Shown here one piece after another: positions 54,416-64,000 of a stretch of 64,000 nt of DNA. Location: positions 3,393,595-3,457,594 of the forward strand of contig OX155978.1 in assembly GCA_944548615.1 (NCBI GenBank), read 5' to 3'. A program made the position numbers and the translations under genes. Below the pieces are notes generated by a model that saw nothing but the letters and a program-made list of their open reading frames with translations, had not been told where the DNA came from and searched no databases. The stretch comes from Micropterix aruncella (lineage: Eukaryota > Arthropoda > Insecta > Lepidoptera > Micropterigidae). How positions within the stretch are numbered: the first letter of the stretch is position 1; each line of letters starts with the position of its first letter.

Positions 54416-57346
54416 TTAATTTTGCCTATTGAGACCGGAACCTTTGCAAGCGCCTAAAATATAAATATAAGCTAATTCCCAAGATTTGACGTCCCTTTCT
54501 TTTGCATTATCACCCAGGCATTTTATTATTTTAACTTTAAAACATTGATCAAAAGATAAATTATGCGCCCTGGCATGTAAAGATATTGGGAGTTGGCTTT
54601 CATTTCCTACACTAGCCCTATGATTATTTAGTCTAATATTAAGTGGTGTTGTTGTTTCACCGATATAAAAGGCATCACAAGTCCTGCACAGAAGTTGATA
54701 TACTATATTTTTTGAAATACAACTGCAATGAAAGGGAACCCTGTAACTATTAGTAGTATTTGGACTGGTAAAAAAAGGACTTAGATCTAACAGAGGACAA
54801 GTTTTACAACGTGTACGACCACAAGGTTGAAGTCCAAAAGTATTATTACCAATAGAGAAATTTTGATTATTTTTTGTTTTGTTTAATATTGATCTAATAT
54901 TAGGTGGTCTGCGGAAAGATAAAATTGGCGGTGAATCTAAGAGATCCTTAGTGGATGCATCATTAGAAATGATGGGGAATAAATCAGATAATATATCTCG
55001 CAGTTTCTCAGCACCAGGAAAATAAGTGGTGCTAAGGAAGATTTTATTATTATTATTATTTTTATTTGAAGTAATTTTAGGTTTTGGTATATATTTTACT
55101 TCAGAGTTTAGAATATGTTTATCCAATAGAGGAGCAGGGTATTTTCTTTCAAGAAGAGATTGCTTTAGATTATTGAGATATTTATCTAAATTTTCTTTGT
55201 TGTTAACTAAACGGTGTCCGCGAATGGACATTGAATAGGGAATGGATCTCTTGGTGTGAAATGGATGACAGCTATCAAAGTGTAAATACTGTTCTTTATT
55301 TGTAGGTTTTATATGAATCGCGGTTTTAATTTTACCTTCGGAAATTGTTAAATCAACATCTAAGAAAGTAATTTGTGATTTAGAAATGGTATGAGTGAAA
55401 TTCAAAGGGCCAAAATTATTTAGGTCGTCAAGAAAGGTTGTTAGAGTAGTTTGTCCGTGTGGCCAAATCATTACTATGTCGTCAATAAATCTATACCATA
55501 ATATGGGTTTTAAATTTTGCGTTTGAAGAAAATTTTGCTCGAATAATCCCATGAAAAGGTTGGCATACGATGGTGCCATTCGAGTTCCCATAGCAGTCCC
55601 TTTAATTTGAAGATAAAATTCATCTTCAAAGGAAAAAGCATTACACGTTAAGACAAACTCGGCTAATTTGCAAAGAAAATCTGTAGAAGGTATTTGAGGA
55701 TGAGGTCTCTCATCAAGAAAATAAGAAATGGCTTCCAATCCTAAATTATGAGGAATATTGGTATACAGGGATATGGCGTCAATAGTAACAAATAATAGGT
55801 CGTCTGACTTTGGAATTACAGTATTATTTAAAATATCAATAAAATGATAGCTGTCTTTGATATGAGAATTTAGATTTTTCACAAAAGGTTGTAAAAAATA
55901 ATCTACAAAAGCTGAAATTCTTTCTGTCGGAGAGTTAAAGCTTGCGACTATCGGTCGTCCAGGATTATTAGGCTTGTGAATTTTAGGTAATAGGTAAAAA
56001 TTTGGAGTTCGGATAGGATCAGGAATTAAAGTTTTAACATCTTCGTCTGATAATTTTTCATTTGATTTATTTTGTTCAATATATTTTTTTATTTTCACTG
56101 CAAAATTTTTGTTTGGATCTCTGGATAGTTTTTTATAGAAAGTTTCATCTCTAAGTTGTCTCAAGCCTTCAGTAACATAGTCAGTTTTGTTAAGTATGAC
56201 AGTAGTGGAACCTTTATCAGCCGGCAAAATGACGATGCTGGTATCCTTGCTAAGACTCTCAAGAGCTGCACGTTCATCTACTGACAAGTTTGATGTTGGT
56301 TTGAGGCTATTTAGAAAAGATGGCTGTGTTACTTTGTTTAATAAAATAGTAATAAAATTTTCTACCGGATGATTTTTTGGTAATGGAGGGGGTTCTTTAT
56401 TAGAGTGTGGACGAAATTGAGATAGTGCATTGTGTAATTTAATATTATTATTGTTATTCTTTTGATTTGAATGCCAAAATTCGCGCCATCTTAAATTACG
56501 ACAAAATTTAACAACATCATTACCAAAACTAAAATGGTTCACATTTTGAGTCGGTGTGAAATTTAGACCTTTAGCTAATACTAAATATTCATTGTGGTTA
56601 ATTACTTTAGATGACAAGTTTTTAACAGCATTTTTTTCTCTAGGAGATGGACCTTGTATATTATTAGAATATGATACTGATGGTGTTATACTGTTATTAA
56701 TTTGGTTTACTAATGTGGCACGTATTGGTACGGAATCTGATACTAATGGAAATATATTGTTAGTAATTTGGTTTACTGATAGGGTGTGCATCGGAGAGGA
56801 AAGAGTACCTTGGTGAACTGCTGGGATAACATTTCGAAGTGAATTTGAATTCCTTGTTTTGTTAACGTTGGAATGACTGTAATTTGAAATGGAAACTGGA
56901 TTCAAAATGTTTCGTGTATTGTTACTTGGGATAATGCAAATTTTCTGAAAGTTCTTTAGTAAATTAAGGAACTTTTTATCGTGTTTTAATCTAATATTTC
57001 GTAAATCTGTTACAGAATTGTTAACTATTTTATGAGCTTCTTGAAATAAGAAAGGAGAATGTGTTGTTATCATGTTAACATAAAAACACAGTGAGTTTAA
57101 ATGTTTATCAACTAAAATTTGATATTCATTTCGCAAAACAGACGTAATTTCCATTGAATACCTTAAACGGATTGCGGTGAAATCATATTGAATTTCTGTA
57201 CTAATTGCTGCGGAAGGAAATTTTGGTAATAACCCTTTAGGGCAAATGTTGTTTTCTAAACATTTAGAAAGAAATTCAACGTGTCCCGTGAATTTAGCTG
57301 TCTTAAGTGAATGGTAATTTATTTGGTTTAACCACTGAGTGTACAT
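54416..57346 (-). CDS. Penelope-like retroelement polyprotein: reverse transcriptase + GIY-YIG endonuclease
   Basis: Uninterrupted, 976 codons. Residues 1-350 are a divergent N-terminal region. About 354-390 holds '[13 protein letters not shown]'; 454-469 '[16 protein letters not shown]'. RT motif A is 'VTIDAISLY' (D523), motif B '[14 protein letters not shown]' (583-596), motif C 'RFIDDI' (D622, D623), all catalytic residues present. The linker has cysteines C842, C847 and C850. GIY-YIG: IVY (881-883), YIG (894-896), R905 and a glutamate at about 957. The enzyme nicks target DNA and copies element RNA onto it. The frame stays open for roughly 25 codons upstream of the ATG, toward the junction with unit 2, so the N-terminus may be slightly longer. 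A plausible active source copy. Confidence 0.93.
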   Translation of the reverse strand: MYTQWLNQINYHSLKTAKFTGHVEFLSKCLENNICPKGLLPKFPSAAISTEIQYDFTAIRLRYSMEITSVLRNEYQILVDKHLNSLCFYVNMITTHSPFLFQEAHKIVNNSVTDLRNIRLKHDKKFLNLLKNFQKICIIPSNNTRNILNPVSISNYSHSNVNKTRNSNSLRNVIPAVHQGTLSSPMHTLSVNQITNNIFPLVSDSVPIRATLVNQINNSITPSVSYSNNIQGPSPREKNAVKNLSSKVINHNEYLVLAKGLNFTPTQNVNHFSFGNDVVKFCRNLRWREFWHSNQKNNNNNIKLHNALSQFRPHSNKEPPPLPKNHPVENFITILLNKVTQPSFLNSLKPTSNLSVDERAALESLSKDTSIVILPADKGSTTVILNKTDYVTEGLRQLRDETFYKKLSRDPNKNFAVKIKKYIEQNKSNEKLSDEDVKTLIPDPIRTPNFYLLPKIHKPNNPGRPIVASFNSPTERISAFVDYFLQPFVKNLNSHIKDSYHFIDILNNTVIPKSDDLLFVTIDAISLYTNIPHNLGLEAISYFLDERPHPQIPSTDFLCKLAEFVLTCNAFSFEDEFYLQIKGTAMGTRMAPSYANLFMGLFEQNFLQTQNLKPILWYRFIDDIVMIWPHGQTTLTTFLDDLNNFGPLNFTHTISKSQITFLDVDLTISEGKIKTAIHIKPTNKEQYLHFDSCHPFHTKRSIPYSMSIRGHRLVNNKENLDKYLNNLKQSLLERKYPAPLLDKHILNSEVKYIPKPKITSNKNNNNNKIFLSTTYFPGAEKLRDILSDLFPIISNDASTKDLLDSPPILSFRRPPNIRSILNKTKNNQNFSIGNNTFGLQPCGRTRCKTCPLLDLSPFFTSPNTTNSYRVPFHCSCISKNIVYQLLCRTCDAFYIGETTTPLNIRLNNHRASVGNESQLPISLHARAHNLSFDQCFKVKIIKCLGDNAKERDVKSWELAYIYILGACKGSGLNRQN

Positions 57347-57664
57347 AATGGATGTGATTGCAACATAATTAAAATTAGGTAATATTTTAATATTTGATTG
57401 TAAATGTGTAAATTATTATTTTTTCAAATTGAAATTATGTTTATTACTAAATAAATGAAATGATAAAATAATGAAAGGGCACTTATCTGGTCTGTGGTGA
57501 CCAGGAGTGACTCCACGCCTTATTCTTCTCTTCCTTCAGCGCTTGCTAGGTGTTTCCTGCTGTGGTATTTCAAAATGGCAGCGGTAACACAACAATGCGA
57601 GACGAGAATGAATGCTGGAAAATAATAGGCGATTAGTGTTTCTTAAATATTAATGATTGTTATA

Positions 57665-57714
57665 AAATGTATATCAATATTTCGGCTCAGCCGTCGTCAA
57701 GATATGTGACATTT
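57665..57714 (-). ncRNA. Hammerhead-ribozyme-like motif, unit 2
   Basis: Same 50 nt as 54,183-54,232. It lies between the two tandem ORFs, the position such ribozymes take when they process tandem PLE transcripts. Confidence 0.5.
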
Positions 57715-57897
57715 CTGAAATCGAACAATTCGTTGAAAATTTAAATTCAAGGAATCGAACAAAAAGAAATGGATTAATAATATTTTACACGATTTAGTTA
57801 AGGTACCATAACCAACCGTGCAAAACGTTATTTTAAATGAATGATTATAAATTAAAATAAAAAGCATTTGATGATTATGATAATATGATAAACCTTA

Positions 57898-59784
57898 TTA
57901 ATTTTGCCTATTGAGACCGGAACCTTTGCAAGCGCCTAAAATATAAATATAAGCTAATTCCCAAGATTTGACGTCCCTTTCTTTTGCATTATCACCCAGG
58001 CATTTTATTATTTTAACTTTAAAACATTGATCAAAAGATAAATTATGCGCCCTGGCATGTAAAGATATTGGGAGTTGGCTTTCATTTCCTACACTAGCCC
58101 TATGATTATTTAGTCTAATATTAAGTGGTGTTGTTGTTTCACCGATATAAAAGGCATCACAAGTCCTGCACAGAAGTTGATATACTATATTTTTTGAAAT
58201 ACAACTGCAATGAAAGGGAACCCTGTAACTATTAGTAGTATTTGGACTGGTAAAAAAAGGACTTAGATCTAACAGAGGACAAGTTTTACAACGTGTACGA
58301 CCACAAGGTTGAAGTCCAAAAGTATTATTACCAATAGAGAAATTTTGATTATTTTTTGTTTTGTTTAATATTGATCTAATATTAGGTGGTCTGCGGAAAG
58401 ATAAAATTGGCGGTGAATCTAAGAGATCCTTAGTGGATGCATCATTAGAAATGATGGGGAATAAATCAGATAATATATCTCGCAGTTTCTCAGCACCAGG
58501 AAAATAAGTGGTGCTAAGGAAGATTTTATTATTATTATTATTTTTATTTGAAGTAATTTTAGGTTTTGGTATATATTTTACTTCAGAGTTTAGAATATGT
58601 TTATCCAATAGAGGAGCAGGGTATTTTCTTTCAAGAAGAGATTGCTTTAGATTATTGAGATATTTATCTAAATTTTCTTTGTTGTTAACTAAACGGTGTC
58701 CGCGAATGGACATTGAATAGGGAATGGATCTCTTGGTGTGAAATGGATGACAGCTATCAAAGTGTAAATACTGTTCTTTATTTGTAGGTTTTATATGAAT
58801 CGCGGTTTTAATTTTACCTTCGGAAATTGTTAAATCAACATCTAAGAAAGTAATTTGTGATTTAGAAATGGTATGAGTGAAATTCAAAGGGCCAAAATTA
58901 TTTAGGTCGTCAAGAAAGGTTGTTAGAGTAGTTTGTCCGTGTGGCCAAATCATTACTATGTCGTCAATAAATCTATACCATAATATGGGTTTTAAATTTT
59001 GCGTTTGAAGAAAATTTTGCTCGAATAATCCCATGAAAAGGTTGGCATACGATGGTGCCATTCGAGTTCCCATAGCAGTCCCTTTAATTTGAAGATAAAA
59101 TTCATCTTCAAAGGAAAAAGCATTACACGTTAAGACAAACTCGGCTAATTTGCAAAGAAAATCTGTAGAAGGTATTTGAGGATGAGGTCTCTCATCAAGA
59201 AAATAAGAAATGGCTTCCAATCCTAAATTATGAGGAATATTGGTATACAGGGATATGGCGTCAATAGTAACAAATAATAGGTCGTCTGACTTTGGAATTA
59301 CAGTATTATTTAAAATATCAATAAAATGATAGCTGTCTTTGATATGAGAATTTAGATTTTTCACAAAAGGTTGTAAAAAATAATCTACAAAAGCTGAAAT
59401 TCTTTCTGTCGGAGAGTTAAAGCTTGCGACTATCGGTCGTCCAGGATTATTAGGCTTGTGAATTTTAGGTAATAGGTAAAAATTTGGAGTTCGGATAGGA
59501 TCAGGAATTAAAGTTTTAACATCTTCGTCTGATAATTTTTCATTTGATTTATTTTGTTCAATATATTTTTTTATTTTCACTGCAAAATTTTTGTTTGGAT
59601 CTCTGGATAGTTTTTTATAGAAAGTTTCATCTCTAAGTTGTCTCAAGCCTTCAGTAACATAGTCAGTTTTGTTAAGTATGACAGTAGTGGAACCTTTATC
59701 AGCCGGCAAAATGACGATGCTGGTATCCTTGCTAAGACTCTCAAGAGCTGCACGTTCATCTACTGACAAGTTTGATGTTGGTTT
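57898..59784 (-). CDS. PLE reverse transcriptase + GIY-YIG, partial at the gap
   Basis: C-terminal 628 or so codons, same sequence as 54,416-56,302. The 5' part is hidden by N. All RT and GIY-YIG motifs are intact. The ORF does not truly start at 59,769; it is cut by the gap. Confidence 0.9.
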   Translation of the reverse strand, partial: KPTSNLSVDERAALESLSKDTSIVILPADKGSTTVILNKTDYVTEGLRQLRDETFYKKLSRDPNKNFAVKIKKYIEQNKSNEKLSDEDVKTLIPDPIRTPNFYLLPKIHKPNNPGRPIVASFNSPTERISAFVDYFLQPFVKNLNSHIKDSYHFIDILNNTVIPKSDDLLFVTIDAISLYTNIPHNLGLEAISYFLDERPHPQIPSTDFLCKLAEFVLTCNAFSFEDEFYLQIKGTAMGTRMAPSYANLFMGLFEQNFLQTQNLKPILWYRFIDDIVMIWPHGQTTLTTFLDDLNNFGPLNFTHTISKSQITFLDVDLTISEGKIKTAIHIKPTNKEQYLHFDSCHPFHTKRSIPYSMSIRGHRLVNNKENLDKYLNNLKQSLLERKYPAPLLDKHILNSEVKYIPKPKITSNKNNNNNKIFLSTTYFPGAEKLRDILSDLFPIISNDASTKDLLDSPPILSFRRPPNIRSILNKTKNNQNFSIGNNTFGLQPCGRTRCKTCPLLDLSPFFTSPNTTNSYRVPFHCSCISKNIVYQLLCRTCDAFYIGETTTPLNIRLNNHRASVGNESQLPISLHARAHNLSFDQCFKVKIIKCLGDNAKERDVKSWELAYIYILGACKGSGLNRQN

Positions 59785-59984
59785 NNNNNNNNNNNNNNNN
59801 NNNNNNNNNNNNNNNNNNNNNNNNNNNNNNNNNNNNNNNNNNNNNNNNNNNNNNNNNNNNNNNNNNNNNNNNNNNNNNNNNNNNNNNNNNNNNNNNNNNN
59901 NNNNNNNNNNNNNNNNNNNNNNNNNNNNNNNNNNNNNNNNNNNNNNNNNNNNNNNNNNNNNNNNNNNNNNNNNNNNNNNNNNNN
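59785..59984. other. Assembly gap, 200 N
   Basis: A run of exactly 200 N, the size of an arbitrary scaffold gap, so true length and order are unknown. Frames calculated across it have no meaning. Confidence 1.
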
Positions 59985-61918
59985 ATGATTGACACAGTCG
60001 CCTAACTAGGCCTAGGCCTGTTCTAAGGCAGACTTTTAATGATGATATTAAGTGTGCACTGTCAACTTAATCTATAGTTAGTACTTATTTTTAAATCGAC
60101 AAATATAAAACTACAAATATTTACGCATATACAAATATGGATAGATACTTATATACATCTATAGATAAAATATATATCCATATATGCACACATACACATA
60201 CATATATTTATACGAAAATAATAATAAAACCAAAATAAATAAAATAAAAACTAAAATAATATACATATATAAATCAATTACATATTGATATGACGCTCAC
60301 ATACCTATAATAGTCATTTAAAATTATCATGGAAAAACTAAATACTAAGTACTAAATACTATCATTCAAAATACAACAGTCAACATATTCCCTAAACCGT
60401 CCCTACCCACCTCCAACAACCAATCAGTTAGAGATTTTTTAAAAGTGGATGTGTTCTCACTACTTTTAATTGCGTCGGGAAGATTGTTATACATTCTAGG
60501 GCCAATGAACGTGAAATGGCGCTGGCCAATTGGTACTAAATATGGAAAAAAAATATGTCAAAATAAAATACAGTATTATGGAGAAAATTTATTAAATTAC
60601 TAATGTTTCAACATTATTATTATTGTATAACTCAATTCTGAATCACTCTTAATTTTTTTTATAAAATACATAGAAGTATAGTCCAAATAATAGCTCTTGG
60701 CTGCGTCACGTAAACTTCTATTGCGTAGAGTAATTTATTCAGCGGCGAGCTCGTATATTTCCGACACTATCCGTTTTCATAATGTAATTATTTGGTACCT
60801 GAAATAAAACAAACACAAGCCTCGCAAATCATACCCAAAAATACAAAAAATCGTAACCGTGACACAGTATACCGAGACAACAGTAGACTCTCTCTCTCGG
60901 GCGACAAGGCATTGCGGGAATAGGGTGCGAGGAAAGTGGGCAGAGGGGTACGTCTCGACGAACGTCTTTGGTTAACGATACGCGCAGGTGATGGTTGGCG
61001 ACTTTTCGAACGTTTGCATATCCGCGTGGGCCAAGTAGCGGACATCTGGCGGCCATGTGCGAGTTCTTACGACTTGTGACGTATTAGCTTCGATTTCAAT
61101 TTTGTTCTAATAGAAGCTACTGTCTGGTATACTGTGACAGAGGTAAGTTAAAACAAGCTGTTTCAACTGTCCTTGGATTTTAAAAATGGGATGTTGCTTG
61201 ATTCAAAAATTTCCACTGATAAAACGCTTTGCAAATCAACACAATCAATATAACAATTCGAATCCTAGGTTAAGTTTCCAAACAATGCATGTTACGCACC
61301 ATTATATACGTTAACAAGGAAAGTGAACTTCCTTAATACGACTCAAATACGACAAAAACTTACTTTTGTGCATTTGTTTCGCGCGAGCGTCGTTGGGACG
61401 CCATTTCTACTGCAACGGCACCAGAGCGCACTGGCAGGTGAAGCGTATTGAAGAAAAGATAAAATGGCCGCGATGTCAGATCGCCAACTACCACAGATAC
61501 CAAGGAGTTTGCACTGTTTCAACTTACCACTGTTTCAAACCTCCTAGGTCTCCCCTACTTCTCCTTCACTTTCCCTTTAATTATCCAATATTTTAAGGTA
61601 GACGTTTCTCAATTATTTGTCGATTTAAAATGGAACCTGCGAGAATTAAAAATGAACGGCCCATTAAACAATAAGGAGGGGAAGTATTGTGAAAGCTATA
61701 GATAAAGACGGAAATATATATTTTGAGCCCCCATGAGACGATTAAAACCATTTCCAGATAGAAGTGTATCTGTGTGTCTTCATTTATTTTATATAATTTA
61801 TTCGTATTAATAATTAAGTAAATGATTAACAATTGTTAAATAATACACTTCTAAGGAAAAGTTTAAAAAAACACTAATAATATGTATGGGTCTTTTTTGA
61901 CCCGAGGGCCCGAACGAT
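59985..61918. repeat. Duplicated block A, second copy
   Basis: Same as 15,499-17,429, with no difference seen in the parts I compared, including the LINE C-terminus (minus, 59,985-60,560) and the GC-richer segment (60,788-61,596). Confidence 0.92.
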
Positions 61919-61960
61919 AGAATAAATTGAGGGCCGTATGAAGGTTAAACATAAATATTA
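61785..61960 (+). mobile_element. piggyBac-like 3' end with terminal repeat
   Basis: Left part has the wording of 17,290-17,429. From 'gaacgatag' it continues as at 21,730 to GGCCGTATGAAGG-TTAA. No matching 5' TIR was seen to the left in this copy. Confidence 0.75.
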
Positions 61961-63165
61961 AATATTAATGACCTTTTTTTCTCACTTATAACGCTATTTT
62001 TTCTGTATTTAAATTTTTAAGTCTGTTTGTCACTCTCTATTTAATGAAATTTTATATTCCTTTTAATACCGATTTTATAATGGAATTGCGTTTTTTTTTC
62101 TTTCATTATTTTTGTTGTTGAGGACCATTTTCTAGGGCAATTCAGTGTTATGAGCATTTTACTAAAACTTTTCCATAATTTTTCATAATAAAACTGCCTG
62201 ATCTGAAAGTATCACATTTTTACAAAACTGTTGCACTTTTTTGTCGCTGGTTCCCAACTAGAACGAAATAAAAGATATATATGTATAAGAACTATTCCAT
62301 TCAGTACAACTGTTGTGCGACAGGTACCATCACTTTTTTTTTATGTTGCGTATAACTCAAGAACTACATGACAAAAATATTGTTTATGGCGTAGAGACTA
62401 CTTCACATCTCATGATTCATCTGCCCCGCCAGAAAATAATTTAAATTCCCTGCGCTTAATATTGCCACGCATAAAGTAATTATTGGAGTCGGATATAAAT
62501 GTCAGATCGCTGTAGATTCCGAGCGGGCACGAACACGTCGACCCACCACAGTCTTAATGAAATCATCGGACAAGCGACACACAAGTTTTCTCTCGTCGCG
62601 TACCTCCTGTGACCGCGATTGCCTCGCACCGCAAATGTTGGTCATCAATTCTCTACAACGGACCGCACAGTTGCGGTAAAGGCTATCCTAATCTAACATG
62701 GATTATAAAGCATCGGTAAAGAGGTAACTCAAAGACCGCTAAAACGGATTTATTTTATCCGTAAGAGGATTACATACATGAAATAAATATATGTTAGGTC
62801 TAGTGAATACTGCAAAAGAAAGTCTGCAAGTTCAATTAATTTCGTAGCCAACTTCTAAATGAATAGATTTAATATCTCAATTTTCAAGCGGTCTTTTCTT
62901 TAATTTAGTCAATTATTCACTTGTGCCTTAATAACAAGCCGGTCTAAAGAAAGTGGAGGGATCCATACAGATTAATTAAAATATATTAATTACTTGAATT
63001 TGCGAGGTTTTATTTTGCTAAGCCGATTAAAATCCTGGCATATTAAGCGTTTCAACTTTGCATAATTCATATAAAGTGTGTCTTAAAAAGACTGTGGGAA
63101 TCTGACATTGTACTTCGTAATACTAGTCTTAACTATGAAGCTTAGAGCTCACGGCGCGGTTATTA
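61961..63165. repeat. Duplicated block B, second copy
   Basis: Parallels 21,760-22,930 with scattered substitutions and indels. Contains the frame-shifted version of the 22,174-22,432 reading frame (62,425-62,680) and an extra roughly 50 bp at about 62,297-62,345. Confidence 0.85.
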
Positions 63166-63179
63166 CCCGCGCCCTCGAT

Positions 63180-63406
63180 CCGCGGATCTCGACGCAATTG
63201 AGCATTTGTGGGAAGAGCTTGATAGAAATATGCGCAGTTGTTGTCCCTCCTCACAAGAAGACATGTGGAAGACTTTACAAGAAAGCTGGAACAATATTTC
63301 ACAAGATACAATCGACAAATTGATTCCTTGTATACTAGTGATACAAGTAATAAAATGCGAGGGAGGGTTTTTTGACGAAAAATCTGTTTAAAATATGAAC
63401 GGCATT
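63180..63406 (+). mobile_element. Tc1-like transposase C-terminal relic, second copy
   Basis: Resumes at 'cggatctcgacgcaattgag' (DLDAIEHLW... part), joined to the left to 'cccgcgccctcgatccg' without the GC-rich repeats of the first copy. A shift follows 'IPCI'. Confidence 0.8.
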
Positions 63407-64000
63407 TTTAAATTATTGCATAGCTTTTATCGCGGGCCTTAGGCCAGCGCGGCGACCGAATGAAGAAATTTCTTAACGAAAATTTATGATTTTAAACTGA
63501 TAATTACGTCTAAACGAGTACTGCTTACGATTCGAAAAAAATATATGTTAAACAAGAACATTTTCCTAATATTTTTAGCTTTGAATATTTTAGATTTTGT
63601 TTATATTACATAGCGTAATTAATTTGTGAAATTAGGTCTAACCGAACTCAAAAACGACTACTACGCAAATACTATCTGGCGTATTATTATGAAACCTGCA
63701 CCATTTTAAAGATAATTTAATTATCTATCTTTTTATCTACGACTTTTTTCGAATAATCCGGTTTTTTGCTTAATCGAATAAAAAATTCGTGCGCGGCGCT
63801 ATATCGGAAGACGTTTAAATTATTCAGAATCATTTGCTTTCGCAGCCGCAAATAATTCAGAATAATTTCAACGTCTTCCGATAGAGCGCAGTTATCTGAT
63901 ATCAGTAAAAATAAAATAAATAAAATACATAAATAATTATAATTGCATAAGTTGTTAAAAATGCTATGCAATAGCATTACCGCGGCAGTCCCCGAGTGCC
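63407..64000 (+). mobile_element. Family H repeat, copy 4, reaching the window edge
   Basis: Starts 'aaattattgcatagctttta' and ends '...cagtccccgagtgcc' at the edge. Hairpin at 63,797-63,893 with long arms. Inserted at the same place of the Tc1-like sequence as copy 2, so it was there before the block was duplicated. Confidence 0.85.

Larger units (their letters stand above)
57388..59784 (-). mobile_element. Penelope-like element unit 2, cut by the assembly gap
   Basis: Identical to unit 1 from its 3' end up to codon about 349 of the ORF, where 200 N begin. Lies head-to-tail upstream (minus strand) of unit 1. Includes the terminal block at 57,480-57,522. Confidence 0.9.

Noticed and set aside
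59669..60005. Open frames across the gap
   Set aside because: They consist mostly of N.

Overview
The window is AT-rich eukaryotic DNA made almost entirely of transposable-element copies and their debris. It looks like an insect, most likely a moth or butterfly. The reasons are the many CR1/Jockey-group LINE 3' ends with lepidopteran-type tails, non-autonomous Helitrons ending in CTAG, tRNA-headed SINEs, a piggyBac-like relic at TTAA, Tc1-like debris, a jockey-type gag and Penelope-like elements (PLEs). I found no host protein gene I could name. Two unrecognised open frames (about 22.17-22.43 kb and 48.42-48.83 kb, minus strand) are the best candidates for something else.

Layout. 0-6 kb: a PLE end, a 60-bp minisatellite, LINE 3' ends, a Helitron, and a LINE interrupted by a roughly 650-bp GC-rich retroposon ('family X'). 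6-13 kb: LINE C-terminal fragments, dispersed repeat R, a SINE, a perfect hairpin and a nuclease-like ORF fragment. 13.5-24.3 kb: repeat family H (about 590 bp with a long internal hairpin), more family X, a 118-bp minisatellite, an inverted PLE pair, a piggyBac-like relic and a Tc1-like element split by family H. 24.5-38.4 kb: a PLE GIY-YIG fragment, a long-TIR element containing RT debris, two longer degenerate LINE ORF2s, MITEs and Helitrons. 39.2-41.1 kb: a jockey-clade gag with one in-frame stop and no ORF2. 41.7-47.8 kb: two LINEs back to back, small MITEs, and a LINE 3' end carrying nested SINE, family X and family H insertions. 50.6-59.8 kb: a Penelope-like cluster. A damaged plus-strand copy and an open 976-codon minus-strand copy face each other across a roughly 430-bp (AT)n tract, and the intact unit is followed by an identical head-to-tail copy that runs into a 200-N gap. 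60-64 kb: a second copy of pieces of 15.5-24.1 kb, joined at a piggyBac 3' end.

The most notable item is the PLE cluster. It has an uninterrupted RT plus GIY-YIG ORF, identical tandem units, an inverted arrangement, and a hammerhead-ribozyme-like motif whose stem II shows a compensatory change between copies. The second is family X: at least six copies, with target-site duplications of 11-18 bp where I could read them, no sequence I recognise, and insertion into other elements. Third is family H, whose internal hairpin is kept with paired changes. The 200-N gap, the identical PLE units and the identical 1.9-kb block after the gap mean that part of the 57-62 kb layout may be an assembly artefact.
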